The translations under genes were made by a program, and so were the position numbers. From Sphingomonadales bacterium Ga0077557 (GTDB lineage: Bacteria; Pseudomonadota; Alphaproteobacteria; Sphingomonadales; Sphingomonadaceae): a DNA stretch of 64,000 bases. Numbering within the stretch: the stretch's first letter is position 1; each line of letters begins with the position of its first letter. The stretch lies in contig LNFI01000032.1 of NCBI GenBank assembly GCA_001464615.1, positions 62,001-126,000 of the forward strand. The letters run 5' to 3'. Below, piece by piece: positions 20,484 through 30,659 of the stretch. A model generated the notes under the pieces. The model was not told where the DNA came from, searched no databases, and saw only the letters and a program-made list of their open reading frames with translations.

Positions 20484-20780
20484 ATGGGCAACAGCCTGAA
20501 GAGCGCAACGTTCCTGATCGAAAGCCGGATCGCCGATGCGGCGCGGGGTGATTTCAACGCCTGTTATGATCTGGGCATCATCTATTCGACCGGCGCAGCC
20601 GGGGTCAGTATCGACCTGATCGAGGCGCATAAATGGTTTAATCTGGCAGCGGTTAGCGGCAGTGAGGCGGCGCAACAATGCCGCGCTGATATTGCCGAAG
20701 ACATGACCGCACGCGAAATCGCCGAAGCGCAACGCGCTGCACGCGCTTTCCTGCAGGCAACAAGCCGACGCGCTGCCTGA
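20484..20780 (+). CDS. Small Sel1-repeat protein
   Basis: About 98 residues. FNACYDLGIIYSTGAAGVS followed by DLIEAHKWFNLAAVSGSEAA is one Sel1/TPR-like helical repeat. There is no signal peptide or membrane segment. The ATG at 20484 is preferred: AAAGGGG is about 10 bp upstream, while a GTG at 20475 is too close to it. Sel1 proteins usually scaffold protein-protein contacts; no partner is evident. It is followed by the MAPEG gene on the same strand. Confidence 0.78.
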   Translation: MGNSLKSATFLIESRIADAARGDFNACYDLGIIYSTGAAGVSIDLIEAHKWFNLAAVSGSEAAQQCRADIAEDMTAREIAEAQRAARAFLQATSRRAA

Positions 20781-20861
20781 ATCTTGCGGTTGATTTGCTG
20801 CCCTGATTTACCGGGGGGCTCAATGCAGCTAGTTCCGTTCCCGACATAGCGGGGAACGACC

Positions 20862-21266
20862 ATGCATTTGATCATAACAGCACTGACGGCGTCGGCCCTT
20901 GCCGTGATGCTGGTCATGCTCGCGCTCAACACCATCCGTTTGCGGATGAAATATAGCGCTGCCTTTGGCGACCACGGGCATCAGGACCTGACCTCCTCGA
21001 TCCGGGCGCATGGCAATCTTTCCGAATATATGCCGATCGGCATCACCCTGATCGGCCTGCTCGAAGCGAGTGGTGTCGACTTCATGATTTTGGCGGGGCT
21101 GGCGGCGGGCTTTGTCGTCACCCGCGGGTTGAACGCGATCGGCCTGTTCAACCCGCCAGGGCCGCCGGGACCGGCACGATCGATCGGCATTGTCGGGACG
21201 TTGCTGATTTTGCTGGGGATGGCGGTGTGGTTGGCGGTGACGGTGCTCGGGCCGATTGTGAGCTGA
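20862..21266 (+). CDS. MAPEG-family membrane protein
   Basis: 134 residues with four hydrophobic segments. The family motif RAHGNLSEYMPI (R-x-x-G-N-x-x-E-x-x-P) is present after the first helix and loop. Bacterial MAPEG proteins often have glutathione transferase or peroxidase activity, but the actual substrate is unknown. The Shine-Dalgarno GGGGAA (20851-20856) lies in the 3' arm of a 7-bp hairpin (20836-20842 with 20852-20858), which might affect translation. Confidence 0.88.
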   Translation: MHLIITALTASALAVMLVMLALNTIRLRMKYSAAFGDHGHQDLTSSIRAHGNLSEYMPIGITLIGLLEASGVDFMILAGLAAGFVVTRGLNAIGLFNPPGPPGPARSIGIVGTLLILLGMAVWLAVTVLGPIVS

Positions 21267-21377
21267 CCCACGCCATGGTCCTGTCCGGATTCGCGCGGCG
21301 CTTCGCACGTGCCCTGACCAGAGACGGACAGCGTTTAGGGGTTCGAAAGGCCATCCCCTGAAGGGGAGGCTTTAGGC

Positions 21378-23933
21378 TCACGCCTTAGCAGCCTTCTTCG
21401 CCACCTTCTTGGCAGGCGCTTTCTTCGCCGGGGCCGACTTCGCCGCCGCCTTCTTGACTGGCTTCTTGCCCTTTTTCGCCGGCGCCGCTGCGGCGCGCGC
21501 ATCGATCAGCTGGGCAGCCTCCTCCAATGTCAGCGCATCCTTGTCGATCGTCTTGGGGATCGTCGCGTTGGTGGTGCCGTCAGTGACATAGGGACCAAAG
21601 CGGCCCTCCATAAGCTTGATCTCCAGCTCGGTGCGGGGATGCGCGCCAAGCACCTTCAGCGGTGCCTGAGCGCCGCGCTGGGGCCGCCCACCGCCTGCCG
21701 CTGCCTCAGCGAGTTTCACCACGGCGGCGTTCATGCCGGTTTCGAACACCTCAGCGGTTGAGGTCAGCCGCCCATATTTGCCGTTATGCGCCAGATAGGG
21801 GCCATAGCGCCCAATCGACGCAGTGATCGGCTCGCCCGTTTCCGGGTGCAGGCCGATGGTACGGGGCAGGCTGAGCAACTTCAGCGCCCAGTCGAGATCG
21901 AGTTCGCCCGGCAGATCCTTGGGGATCGATCCGCGCTTGGCTTCCTTGCCGTCGCCCAGCTGGACGTAAGGCCCAAACCGCCCCGATCGCTTCGATACCT
22001 CAAGCCCGCTCTCGGGATCAGTGCCGAGCACTTCCGGCCCGGTATCATCGCCCTCGCCGCCGCCCGGTTGGGCAAAGCGGCGGGTATATTTGCATTCGGG
22101 ATAGTTGGAGCAGGCAACGAACGCCCCGAATTTGCCGCCGCGCAGCGCGAGCCGCCCGACATGGCAGTTGGGACAGAGGCGCGGGTCTGATCCATCTTCC
22201 TTCACCGGAAACAGATAAGGCTCAAGGAAGGTGTCGAGTTCGGCCGTCACTTCGGAGGGTTTGAAGTCCATCACCTCGGTCGTGCGCGGCTTGAAGTCCT
22301 TCCAAAAGGCATCGAGCACCGCCTGCCACTGCGCGCGGCCACCCGATACCTCGTCGAGCTCGTCCTCCAGCCCTGCGGTAAAATCATAGCCGACATATTT
22401 TTCGAAGAAGCGTTCGAGGAACGCGGTCACCAGCCGTCCGCTCTCCTCGGCGAAGAAGCGGTTCTTCTCGACGCGGACATAGGCGCGGTCCTTGAGCGTC
22501 TTGATGATCGAGGCATAGGTCGAGGGGCGCCCGATGCCGAGTTCTTCCAGCCGCTTGACCAAAGATGCTTCGGAAAAGCGCGGTGGTGGCTGAGTGAAAT
22601 GCTGTTCGGCATTGACCGATTTCTTCGCGGGCGCATCGCCTTCGCGCATTCGCGGCAGGCGGCGCGCTTCCTCATCGGCAGTGTCGTCGCTGCCTTCTTC
22701 GTACAGCGCGAGATAGCCGGGGAAGAGCACGACCTGACCGGTGGCGCGCAGCCCATGCTGGCCGCTGCCATCGGTCAGATCGATCGTGGTCCGCTCCATG
22801 CGCGCGGACGCCATCTGGCTGGCGAGGGCGCGCTTCCAGATCAGCTCGTACAGCCGGGCATGGTCGCCCGACCCGCTCTTATCCTTGCCGAAATCGGTCG
22901 GGCGGATGGCCTCATGCGCTTCCTGCGCGTTCTTGGCCTTGGTCTGATATTGGCGCGGCTTGTCGGGGACATAGCTCGCGTCATAGCGGTTGGCGACCGC
23001 CAGTCGCGCGGCTGAAATCGCGCTGCCGTCCATCTGCACGCCGTCGGTGCGCATATAGGTAATCGCGCCGTCCTCGTAGAGATTCTGCGCAATCCGCATC
23101 GTGTGATCGGCCGAGAAACCGAGCTTGCGCGCCGCTTCCTGCTGCAGCGTTGAGGTGGTGAAGGGCGGCGGCGGGTTGCGCGTAGCGGGCTTGGTCTCGA
23201 CACTCGCGACGGCAAAGCGCCCAGCCTCGACATCGGCCTTGGCGGCAAGCGCGTCGCCTTCCTTGCCGATCGTCAGGCGATCGATCTTGTCGCCGCGCCA
23301 TTTGGTCAGCCGCGTGGTGAAGGGCGTGCCGTCATGCTCCATATCGGCGGTGACCGACCAATATTCCTGCGGGCGGAACACATCGATTTCGCGCTCGCGT
23401 TCGACGATCAGCCGAAGTGCCACGGATTGCACCCGCCCAGCCGACTTCGCCCCCGGCAACTTGCGCCACAACACGGGGGAAAGCGTGAAGCCGACGAGAT
23501 AATCGAGTGCGCGGCGGGCGCGGTACGCATCGATCAAATCGGTATCGAGTTCGCGCGGATGCTTCATCGCCTCGGTCACCGTAGCCTTGGTGATCGCGTT
23601 GAAGGTGACGCGCTGAACGTCCTTGGGCAGCGCCTTCTTGGCGCGCAGCACTTCCTGCACGTGCCACGAAATCGCCTCGCCTTCGCGGTCAGGGTCGGTC
23701 GCGAGGATCAGGCGGTCGGCGGTTTTGGCGAAATCCGTTATCGCCTTTAATTGCTTGGCCTTGTCGGCGTAATTTTCCCAGCTCATCGCGAAATCATGGT
23801 CGGGATCGACCGATCCGTCCTTCGCGGGCAGATCGCGGACATGGCCATAGCTGGCGAGCACGCGGTAATCGCTGCCCAGATATTTCTCGATGGTCTTCGC
23901 CTTGGCGGGCGATTCGACGATGACAAGCTGCAT
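21378..23933 (-). CDS. topA: DNA topoisomerase I
   Basis: 851 residues, type IA. The TOPRIM domain has IVESPAKAKTIEKYLG and ATDPDREGEAISWH; the catalytic tyrosine is Y293 in ITYMRTDG. A C4 zinc ribbon (CPNCHVGRL, then CSNYPEC) and three topo C-terminal repeats (SKRSGRFGPYVQLGDG and others) follow. The protein ends in a Lys/Ala/Pro-rich tail typical of alphaproteobacteria. It relaxes negative supercoils, balancing gyrase encoded 9 kb away. A weak hairpin with CTTTCG at 21345-21375 may end the transcript. Confidence 0.98.
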   Translation of the reverse strand: MQLVIVESPAKAKTIEKYLGSDYRVLASYGHVRDLPAKDGSVDPDHDFAMSWENYADKAKQLKAITDFAKTADRLILATDPDREGEAISWHVQEVLRAKKALPKDVQRVTFNAITKATVTEAMKHPRELDTDLIDAYRARRALDYLVGFTLSPVLWRKLPGAKSAGRVQSVALRLIVEREREIDVFRPQEYWSVTADMEHDGTPFTTRLTKWRGDKIDRLTIGKEGDALAAKADVEAGRFAVASVETKPATRNPPPPFTTSTLQQEAARKLGFSADHTMRIAQNLYEDGAITYMRTDGVQMDGSAISAARLAVANRYDASYVPDKPRQYQTKAKNAQEAHEAIRPTDFGKDKSGSGDHARLYELIWKRALASQMASARMERTTIDLTDGSGQHGLRATGQVVLFPGYLALYEEGSDDTADEEARRLPRMREGDAPAKKSVNAEQHFTQPPPRFSEASLVKRLEELGIGRPSTYASIIKTLKDRAYVRVEKNRFFAEESGRLVTAFLERFFEKYVGYDFTAGLEDELDEVSGGRAQWQAVLDAFWKDFKPRTTEVMDFKPSEVTAELDTFLEPYLFPVKEDGSDPRLCPNCHVGRLALRGGKFGAFVACSNYPECKYTRRFAQPGGGEGDDTGPEVLGTDPESGLEVSKRSGRFGPYVQLGDGKEAKRGSIPKDLPGELDLDWALKLLSLPRTIGLHPETGEPITASIGRYGPYLAHNGKYGRLTSTAEVFETGMNAAVVKLAEAAAGGGRPQRGAQAPLKVLGAHPRTELEIKLMEGRFGPYVTDGTTNATIPKTIDKDALTLEEAAQLIDARAAAAPAKKGKKPVKKAAAKSAPAKKAPAKKVAKKAAKA

Positions 23934-24117
23934 GCGGGTTTCAAGCGTCCTTACGTGTACGCGCGAGGGTGGCGATCCGGCGGGCGGTTCGTCAAGCGGT
24001 TGCCAGATAGACGTGGGGGGTGCCCCCTGACAATCGCGATACCGGTAGATTTACGGATTGTTAAGGCGCGTGCGCCAGCCTTATCTCGCTTGAAGTTCGG
24101 TGTGGCGGGGGCGTTCG

Positions 24118-24783
24118 ATGCTGGTCGAGACGATGATTGCAGCCATGCTCGCCTTGGCTCCGGCCGATATTGGCGCTGATCCCGGCTTGACCGAGCAAGT
24201 GCTGACCGAGCTCAACCGGGCGCGCGCCGATCCGCAAGGCTATGCTGACGAACTTCGCACCTATCGCGACGGATTTGACGGTTTGGTCGTCTATTCCCCC
24301 GAAAGCCCCGACGGCATCATGACGCGCGAGGGCATTGCTGCCGTGGATGACGCGATCGCCTTTCTCGATCGGCAACCCGCGCTTGGGCCGCTTGCGGGTT
24401 CGCCGGTGCTGGCGCGGGGGGCCGGGGCGCTGGTGGCGGATCAAGCCACCAGCACGCGCGTCGGCCACCTGACGCTGACGGGGCTCGATCCCAGCGCAAG
24501 AATGCGGCTACACGGTGGCAACATCTATGTGGGCGAAGTGATTTCCTATGGCCCGCCCGATCCGCGCAGCGTCGTCCGCCAGCTGATCGTCGATGATGGC
24601 GTCGCGCGGCGCGGTCATCGGTCGCTGGTTTTCTCCGTGCTCTATCAGTTTGCGGGGGTCGAATGCGGCGCACATGCCCGCTATGGCGCGATGTGTGTGA
24701 TTGATCTTGCCGCGACCCCTGATGGGAGCCCGAAACTGCCGGGATCGCCCCCGCAGATGGCGGCATTGAGCGACGGGCAGTAA
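24118..24783 (+). CDS. CAP-domain (SCP/PR1-like) exported protein
   Basis: About 221 residues. A short N-terminal hydrophobic segment (MIAAMLALAPADIGA) suggests export. The CAP core is seen as LTELNRARADPQGYADELR, GHLTLTG and GEVISYGPPDPRSVVRQLIV, ending at RRGHRSLVFSVLYQFAGVEC. Bacterial CAP proteins are secreted or periplasmic with mostly unknown roles. It starts at ATG 24118, after CGGGGG; a GTG at 24100 is in frame. It is divergent from topA and converges with dprA, 9 bp apart. Confidence 0.82.
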   Translation: MLVETMIAAMLALAPADIGADPGLTEQVLTELNRARADPQGYADELRTYRDGFDGLVVYSPESPDGIMTREGIAAVDDAIAFLDRQPALGPLAGSPVLARGAGALVADQATSTRVGHLTLTGLDPSARMRLHGGNIYVGEVISYGPPDPRSVVRQLIVDDGVARRGHRSLVFSVLYQFAGVECGAHARYGAMCVIDLAATPDGSPKLPGSPPQMAALSDGQ

Positions 24784-24792
24784 GCAAGTCCG

Positions 24793-25881
24793 CTACCCGG
24801 TAAGGCTGACGCGGCCACCAGCATGCCGCTCAAGCCGCCCCGCCAGCTCCAGTTCCAGCAGCACGGTTTGCACAATCGCAGGCGCTGCGCCGGATTGCCG
24901 GATCAGCTCGTCGACTGGCACGGCGACCGCCCCCAGCAATGCCGTAATCGCCCGCCGTTCTGCATCGCTGGCATCCTCGGGCGGTGCCCGGCCAAAGGGG
25001 CTGATCGGCATTCGCACCATGCGCGGATCGATCGGGCGGACCTGCTCCAGAATATCGGCGACATTTTGCACCAATGTCGCGCCGTCGCGGATCAACTGGT
25101 TGCACCCTTGCGCGCGTGGATCGAGCGGGCTGCCAGGGACGGCCATGACCTCGCGGCCCGCCTCTGCTGCCAGCCGCGCGGTGATCAGCGATCCTGATTT
25201 GGGCGCTGCCTCGACGACGACGGTCCCCATCGCCAGCCCGGCGATGATCCGGTTGCGATAGGGGAAGTGGCGCGCGCGGGGTTCGGTGCCTGGTGGTTGC
25301 TCGGCAATCAGCAGCGCCTCGCTTGCGATCCGTTCCTGCAATTCGGCATTTTCCGGCGGAAAGGCGATGTCGATGCCCGTCGCCACCACCGCGATCGTGC
25401 CGCCATCCCCCGTTTGCCCGCCAAGCGCGCCGACATGCGCTGCGGTGTCGATCCCGCGCGCCAGCCCAGAGACGACCACCATGCCTTCATTGGCCAGATC
25501 ATGGCCAAGCTGACGGGCAAATCGGCAGGCTGCGGCCGATGCGTTACGCGCGCCGACCATGGCGATTCCCGGTCGGCCAAGCAGCGTCCGGTCGCCGCGT
25601 AAAATCAGGGCCGGTGGTGCATTCTCCAGCGCCGCCAGCAACGGCGGATAATCGGGATCATCGCTGAACAGATACTGCCCACCGAGCCGCGCGACCGTCG
25701 CCATTTCGCGGTCGATCAGGCGCGGGTCCGCGAGCACCGGCGCACGTCCGCCGCCGCGCGCGGCCAGCATCGGGATCGCGTCGATTGCTGCAGTCGCGGT
25801 GCCGAACCGCGCCAGCAACTGGGCATAGCTTACCGGGCCGATATTGGCCGATCTGATCAGCCGAAGGCGATCGGCGGCCAT
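24793..25881 (-). CDS. dprA: DNA-processing protein DprA
   Basis: 362 residues. The Rossmann-like core has VGARNASAAACRFARQLG and VVSGLARGIDTAAHVGALGG, with FPYRNRIIAGLA further on; a winged-helix-like C-terminal domain follows. DprA loads RecA on incoming single-stranded DNA in natural transformation and is also kept in non-competent species. The start codon lies 4 bp from the plsY stop, so the two share an mRNA, a pairing seen in many Gram-negatives. Confidence 0.95.
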   Translation of the reverse strand: MAADRLRLIRSANIGPVSYAQLLARFGTATAAIDAIPMLAARGGGRAPVLADPRLIDREMATVARLGGQYLFSDDPDYPPLLAALENAPPALILRGDRTLLGRPGIAMVGARNASAAACRFARQLGHDLANEGMVVVSGLARGIDTAAHVGALGGQTGDGGTIAVVATGIDIAFPPENAELQERIASEALLIAEQPPGTEPRARHFPYRNRIIAGLAMGTVVVEAAPKSGSLITARLAAEAGREVMAVPGSPLDPRAQGCNQLIRDGATLVQNVADILEQVRPIDPRMVRMPISPFGRAPPEDASDAERRAITALLGAVAVPVDELIRQSGAAPAIVQTVLLELELAGRLERHAGGRVSLTG

Positions 25882-25885
25882 TTGG

Positions 25886-26512
25886 TTAGGCTTTTTTCCG
25901 GCCGATCCGGGGTTCGGTGCCGCCGATCAAGCGATCGATATTCTCGCGATGCTTCCACACCACCAGCAGCGCCAGCGCGAGCAGCAGCAGGACAAGATCG
26001 AATCGGCCAAAATAGGCGGCGCTCACCGGCGCGCTGGTCGCCGCCAGCATCCCGGCCAACGATGAAATCCGCAGCGCCGCCAGCAACCCAAGCCAGATCA
26101 CCGCATAGACGATCGCACTCGGCCAGGACAAAGCGATCAGGATGCCAAGCAACGTCGCCACGCCTTTGCCGCCCTTGAAGCCTAGCCAGACCGGATAGAG
26201 ATGGCCCAGAAACGCCGCTGCCGCCGCGACCACGCCGTGCCCCGGGAACAGCCATTCGGTGAGGAGGACGGCCACGGCTCCCTTGGCGGCATCGAGCACT
26301 AAGGTTGCGGCCGCCAGTCCCTTGCGCCCCGTGCGGAGCACATTGGTTGCGCCGATATTGCCTGAACCGATCGTGCGCAGATCGCCCGCCCCCGCTGCCC
26401 GTGTCAGGATCACCCCGAACGGGATGGAGCCCAGCAGGTAGCCAAGCAGCGCTGCACCGGCCGGTGCTGCCCAAAGATAATCGGTCGCCAAATCATACCC
26501 CTCCGCCCCCAT
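25886..26512 (-). CDS. plsY: Acyl-phosphate:glycerol-3-phosphate acyltransferase PlsY
   Basis: 208 residues, multi-pass inner-membrane protein. The family motifs are [31 protein letters not shown] and [19 protein letters not shown] (glycine-rich, lysine-containing active-site loops). It transfers the acyl group from acyl-phosphate to glycerol-3-phosphate, the first step of phospholipid synthesis. It is the first gene of a plsY-dprA operon and divergent from murI. No plsX is in the window. Confidence 0.95.
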   Translation of the reverse strand: MGAEGYDLATDYLWAAPAGAALLGYLLGSIPFGVILTRAAGAGDLRTIGSGNIGATNVLRTGRKGLAAATLVLDAAKGAVAVLLTEWLFPGHGVVAAAAAFLGHLYPVWLGFKGGKGVATLLGILIALSWPSAIVYAVIWLGLLAALRISSLAGMLAATSAPVSAAYFGRFDLVLLLLALALLVVWKHRENIDRLIGGTEPRIGRKKA

Positions 26513-26593
26513 AAGATAGACGAGACTGCTGCTGGCGCAATGATCTCGATCACTGTTGCTTTGCCAACCGCGCGCCGCCGGTTATGCGGGGCA

Positions 26594-27391
26594 ATGGACG
26601 CTGACCATCCAGTGTTGTTTTTCGATTCCGGGGTGGGCGGGCTCTCGGTGCTCGCCGCTGCCCGCCTGTTGTTGCCAACTGCACCGGTTATCTATGCGGC
26701 CGATTCGGCGGGCTTTCCTTATGGCACGCGCAGCGAGGCAGAGATTGCCGCGCGCGTGCCAGCATTGCTCGGGCGATTGGTGGAGCGATATCACCCGCGC
26801 CTGGTGGTTATTGCCTGCAACACCGCCTCGACAATTGCGCTGGCGGCGGTGCGCGCGGCGCTTGATATCCCGATTGTCGGCACGGTCCCCGCGATCAAGC
26901 CCGCAGCGCTTTCCAGCATCACGCGCACAATCGGCGTGCTGGGTACCGAAGCGACGGTGCGCCAGCCCTATGTCGATGATCTCGCCGCGCGCTTTGCCGC
27001 TGATTGTACGGTGATCCGCTTCGGCTCGGCCGATCTGGTTGAGGCGGCCGAGGCGCGGTTGCGCGGCGAATCGGTTGATCCGGCGCGCTTTGCTCGCGCG
27101 CTTGCCGGACTGTTCGATCAGCCTGGCGGCGACCGGATTGATACGATCGTCCTCGCCTGTACCCATTTCCCGCTGGTTGAGGCCGATCTCGCCGCTGCAG
27201 CAGGCCGACCGATCCATTTTGTCGATGGCAGCGCCGGCATCGCGCGACGGATCGTCTATCTGACCCAGGGTCAGTCCTGGCCGACAATGCCGGGCGAGGG
27301 ATTGGCGATATTTACCCGGCTCGACGCCGCCGCGCATGCCCTTGCGCCAGCGCTGGCAAGGCGCGGTTTGGGCCAGATCACCGCGCTTTAG
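26594..27391 (+). CDS. murI: Glutamate racemase
   Basis: 265 residues. The two catalytic cysteines are C75 (VIACNTAS) and C189 (VLACTHFPL). [11 protein letters not shown] is the N-terminal signature. It makes D-glutamate for peptidoglycan in the cytoplasm. The ATG at 26594 is preferred; upstream in-frame codons give non-family sequence. hemA follows 85 bp downstream on the same strand. Confidence 0.95.
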   Translation: MDADHPVLFFDSGVGGLSVLAAARLLLPTAPVIYAADSAGFPYGTRSEAEIAARVPALLGRLVERYHPRLVVIACNTASTIALAAVRAALDIPIVGTVPAIKPAALSSITRTIGVLGTEATVRQPYVDDLAARFAADCTVIRFGSADLVEAAEARLRGESVDPARFARALAGLFDQPGGDRIDTIVLACTHFPLVEADLAAAAGRPIHFVDGSAGIARRIVYLTQGQSWPTMPGEGLAIFTRLDAAAHALAPALARRGLGQITAL

Positions 27392-27476
27392 CGCTGGTGC
27401 AAACCCCGCAATCCGCGCCTTTGCGAGTCGTTTGCACTGGCATCGCGACGGCAATCGCCGTAGGGGCCCGGCCACG

Positions 27477-28754
27477 ATGCCACAGGATCAGCGACAGGAT
27501 CAGCCGCAGGGCCGCCCGGGTTCCGGGTTCGCGCCGACGGTGAATTACACCCGTGTGTTCAGCCAGGCGATAGACCGGCTGCACAGCGAAGGGCGCTACC
27601 GCGTCTTCATCGATATTCTGCGCAACAAGGGGGCCTATCCCAATGCGCGCTGCTTTGCCGGCCATAATGGCCCCAAGCCGATCACCGTATGGTGTTCGAA
27701 TGATTATCTCGCCATGGGCCAGCACCCGGATGTGATCGCGGCAATGGAGGCCGCTTTGCACGATGTCGGCGCAGGATCGGGCGGCACGCGCAACATCGGC
27801 GGCAACACCCACTATCATGTCGATCTTGAGGCCGAGCTTGCCGATCTCCACGGCAAGGAAGCAGCACTGCTGTTCACCAGCGGCTATGTCTCCAACGAAG
27901 CAACCTTGTCGACGCTCGCCAAATTGATGCCGGGCATCATCATTTATTCGGATGCGCTCAACCATGCATCGATGATCGCGGGCATTCGCCAGTCGGGCTG
28001 CGAAAAGCGCGTATTCCGGCACAACGACCTGGCCCATCTTGAACAATTGCTCGCTGAATCCGATCCCGCCGTCCCCAAATTGATCGCTTTTGAAAGCGTC
28101 TATTCGATGGAGGGCGATATCGCCCCGATCGCGGCGATTTGTGATCTCGCCGATAAATATAATGCGATGACCTATCTCGATGAGGTGCATGCGGTTGGCA
28201 TGTACGGCGCGCGCGGCGGGGGGATTTCAGACCGGGATGACGTTGCCGATCGGCTGACGATTATCGAGGGTACGCTCGGCAAGGCGTTTGGCGTGATGGG
28301 CGGCTATATCGCGGCGGATCGCATGATCGTCGATGTCATTCGCAGCTATGCACCCGGCTTTATCTTTACGACCAGCCTGTCGCCGGTGCTGGTTGCCGGC
28401 GCGCTAGCCAGCGTCCGCCACCTGAAGGCATCGAGCATCGAGCGCGAAGCGCAGCAGGCCGCCGCCGCGCAGCTCAAGGCGATGATGCGCGCCGCTGGCC
28501 TGCCGGTGATGATTGGCGAGACGCATATCGTGCCGTTGATGGTCGGCGATCCGGTCGAGGCGAAGCGGATCGCTGATATCCTGCTCGCTGAATATGGCGT
28601 CTATGTGCAGCCAATCAATTACCCCACCGTACCGCGCGGCACGGAACGCCTGCGCTTCACCCCAGGCCCGGCGCATGACGGCGCGATGATGCGCACGTTG
28701 GTCAGCGCCCTGGTCGAAATTTGGGGACGGTTGGCATTAAAGATGGCCGCCTGA
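27477..28754 (+). CDS. hemA: 5-aminolevulinate synthase
   Basis: 425 residues. PLP-dependent alpha-oxoamine synthase, with the Schiff-base lysine at K269 in [33 protein letters not shown] and [13 protein letters not shown] are characteristic of the ALAS branch, not of serine palmitoyltransferase or KBL. It condenses glycine and succinyl-CoA, the alphaproteobacterial route to heme. hemH, the last heme enzyme, is at 55.1 kb. It starts at ATG 27477. A composite repeat begins 39 bp after its stop. Confidence 0.96.
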   Translation: MPQDQRQDQPQGRPGSGFAPTVNYTRVFSQAIDRLHSEGRYRVFIDILRNKGAYPNARCFAGHNGPKPITVWCSNDYLAMGQHPDVIAAMEAALHDVGAGSGGTRNIGGNTHYHVDLEAELADLHGKEAALLFTSGYVSNEATLSTLAKLMPGIIIYSDALNHASMIAGIRQSGCEKRVFRHNDLAHLEQLLAESDPAVPKLIAFESVYSMEGDIAPIAAICDLADKYNAMTYLDEVHAVGMYGARGGGISDRDDVADRLTIIEGTLGKAFGVMGGYIAADRMIVDVIRSYAPGFIFTTSLSPVLVAGALASVRHLKASSIEREAQQAAAAQLKAMMRAAGLPVMIGETHIVPLMVGDPVEAKRIADILLAEYGVYVQPINYPTVPRGTERLRFTPGPAHDGAMMRTLVSALVEIWGRLALKMAA

Positions 28755-28793
28755 GGCTTCCCGATTTTACCAGTATTCGGCGTAGTTAAAGTC

Positions 28794-28929
28794 TGATGAC
28801 TTTGGATTGCACCACCCCAAACCCCGTTCGCCCTGAGCGAAGTCGAAGGGCATGCGTAGCGCGTGGGCTTCGACTGCGCTCAGCCCGAACGGGTATAACT
28901 TGAAGCGACCTAACGTCATCACGCTCTAG
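28794..28929 (+). repeat. Composite palindromic repeat, copy A (long form)
   Basis: About 136 bp downstream of hemA. The core is two inverted arms (28823-28851 and 28865-28893) of the CTGAGCGAAGTCGAAG family. Outside the arms, the ends form imperfect terminal inverted repeats: TGATGACTTTGG on the left and, read on the minus strand, TGATGACGTTAGG on the right, followed by CTCTAG. The whole element matches 46211-46356 in reverse complement, end to end. It resembles a miniature non-autonomous element, but no target-site duplication is clear. Confidence 0.85.
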
Positions 28930-28984
28930 GCGACAATGCCGAGCAGGCGGGGGGCGAACAGGGCGACTTGGCAGCGCTGTAACG

Positions 28985-30526
28985 CTATTGCTTGGCTGGC
29001 GGGGTGTCTGCCTTTGGGGGCTTGGCGGCGGCAAGGACCGCTTCGACCGTAGCCCCTGAATCGAGCAGCTTCAGCATGGCTGATGCGCGGTTTTCCCGCC
29101 CGCCATGCGGATTCGAGGCGACCGGCGCCAGCGCCTGCCGGGCACCAATGCGATCGCCCTGCATGAGCAACTGAACCCCCACATTGAATCGCAGCCCGGT
29201 ATCCTGCGGCACCAGGTCCATCGCCCGGACCAGCCCGTCGATAGCGCTGGCATTGGGCCTCTCGCCCGCGCGGGCATAGGATTCGTGATAGAGCACGAAC
29301 GGCAGCGCGAAATTCGGATCGATGGCGTTGGCTTTCAAAAACCAGCGCCGCGCTTCGCGCCACACCGCTGGATCAGTTGATTTCGCCATCGCCGCCCGCC
29401 GCAACGCCACCCGCCCCTTGTAGATCAGGGCCATCATGTTCTTGGGGTCAGCCGCCAGCGCGCGATCGGCAGCAGCCAACGCGGCATCGTCATTACTGGC
29501 ATCATATTCGATTTCGGCGAGCGCGCGCTGCACCCAGCTGTTGGTCGGATAGGCATTGGCAACGGGGCGCGCCTTGGCGGCGAGCAACGCTGCGGTCTTG
29601 GCATCGACCCCCACTGCCGACTGGATACGGAACGGCATCATCGCCGCCTGCCCAGCATCAAGCGGGCGAATCGTAACTTCTCCGATCGGCAATTTGCCCG
29701 GCGGGATGGCCGCACCCATCAGGTAGCTGCGGCTGCGATAGGCGTTCAGTTCGCGGTCGAGCTTATCCAGATCGCCAAAAACCTTGCGGGCCGCGTCCAG
29801 GCTGGGGGTGCCACTGTTGACGAGCTTGATATAGTCACCGAGCTGACCGGGCCGGGTTTTGCCGAGCATCAGATAATGGGTCAGCAACCAGCCTCGCGCA
29901 TATTTCTGCGCAACCTGTTCTTCGTCGAAAACCTGGGTGTCACTCGTCAACAATGTTTCGGCGGCGATCGGATTGCTGACCTGCAGCGAATAGGTGCGCG
30001 CATTATTGGGGAGGCCGATGGCGACCGTTCCGTCGGCCTTGATTGCTGTGGTCGAAAAAAACTCAGCCAGCCCTTCGGTCACCCAACTCGGATAATAATT
30101 GGTGCTGTTGCTCAGCGTTACATGATGCGCATATTCATGGAACAGGACGAGCCGGTTGTTGAACTCCTTGACTTCGGACGATGTGTTGCGCGGCGTAACG
30201 ATGATCGATCCGGACGCTGACGGCCGGTAAAATCCAGCCACATTCTCTGATCGCGCGAGTGTCTCCACCACATCTTCGTTACTGACGACGAAGATGGTGA
30301 CGCGATTGGCGCTATCGATCTCGTCTTGCGGGTTGGGGAACAAGAAACGCATGGCGCTGTCGAAACGCTCAAGGTCGCTGGCGAATGCAGTCAGCGCTTT
30401 TGGAGACATGTCAGCATAAATCACAAAGCGCTTGTGGCTCGCCTCAAGCCATTCCGCCTGCGCGCTTGCCGCTGGCAACGCAATCGCCGCGATCATTACC
30501 GCCCACCTACGCAAAACCCTGGTCAT
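28985..30526 (-). CDS. Exported HExxH metallopeptidase-like protein with TPR-rich C-terminus
   Basis: About 513 residues. MTRVLRRWAVMIAAIALPAA with ASAQA is a Sec signal peptide. The central LFHEYAHHVTL gives HExxH, and WVTEGLAEFF supplies the downstream Glu of a gluzincin-type zinc site, so peptidase activity is plausible. Residues from about 300 on form helical repeats resembling TPRs (alanine-rich, AALAAADRALAADPKN). The ATG at 30526 has GGGGG about 8 bp upstream. No partner gene is obvious; the composite repeat lies just downstream. Confidence 0.82.
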   Translation of the reverse strand: MTRVLRRWAVMIAAIALPAASAQAEWLEASHKRFVIYADMSPKALTAFASDLERFDSAMRFLFPNPQDEIDSANRVTIFVVSNEDVVETLARSENVAGFYRPSASGSIIVTPRNTSSEVKEFNNRLVLFHEYAHHVTLSNSTNYYPSWVTEGLAEFFSTTAIKADGTVAIGLPNNARTYSLQVSNPIAAETLLTSDTQVFDEEQVAQKYARGWLLTHYLMLGKTRPGQLGDYIKLVNSGTPSLDAARKVFGDLDKLDRELNAYRSRSYLMGAAIPPGKLPIGEVTIRPLDAGQAAMMPFRIQSAVGVDAKTAALLAAKARPVANAYPTNSWVQRALAEIEYDASNDDAALAAADRALAADPKNMMALIYKGRVALRRAAMAKSTDPAVWREARRWFLKANAIDPNFALPFVLYHESYARAGERPNASAIDGLVRAMDLVPQDTGLRFNVGVQLLMQGDRIGARQALAPVASNPHGGRENRASAMLKLLDSGATVEAVLAAAKPPKADTPPAKQ

Positions 30527-30659
30527 TATTGCCCCCGAATCAACAAACAAACGACGCTAAGGCAATTTGATTGTTGATGAAATGACTTATCTTGGCCGAA
30601 AGCACCTGCGCGCAGCGATCCATTGACGGCGATGGTTGTGATGGCCGGGGTCGATCGGC

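Noticed and set aside
21345..21377. Strong terminator after topA
   Set aside because: The stem is interrupted and the T-run short; mentioned only as weak.
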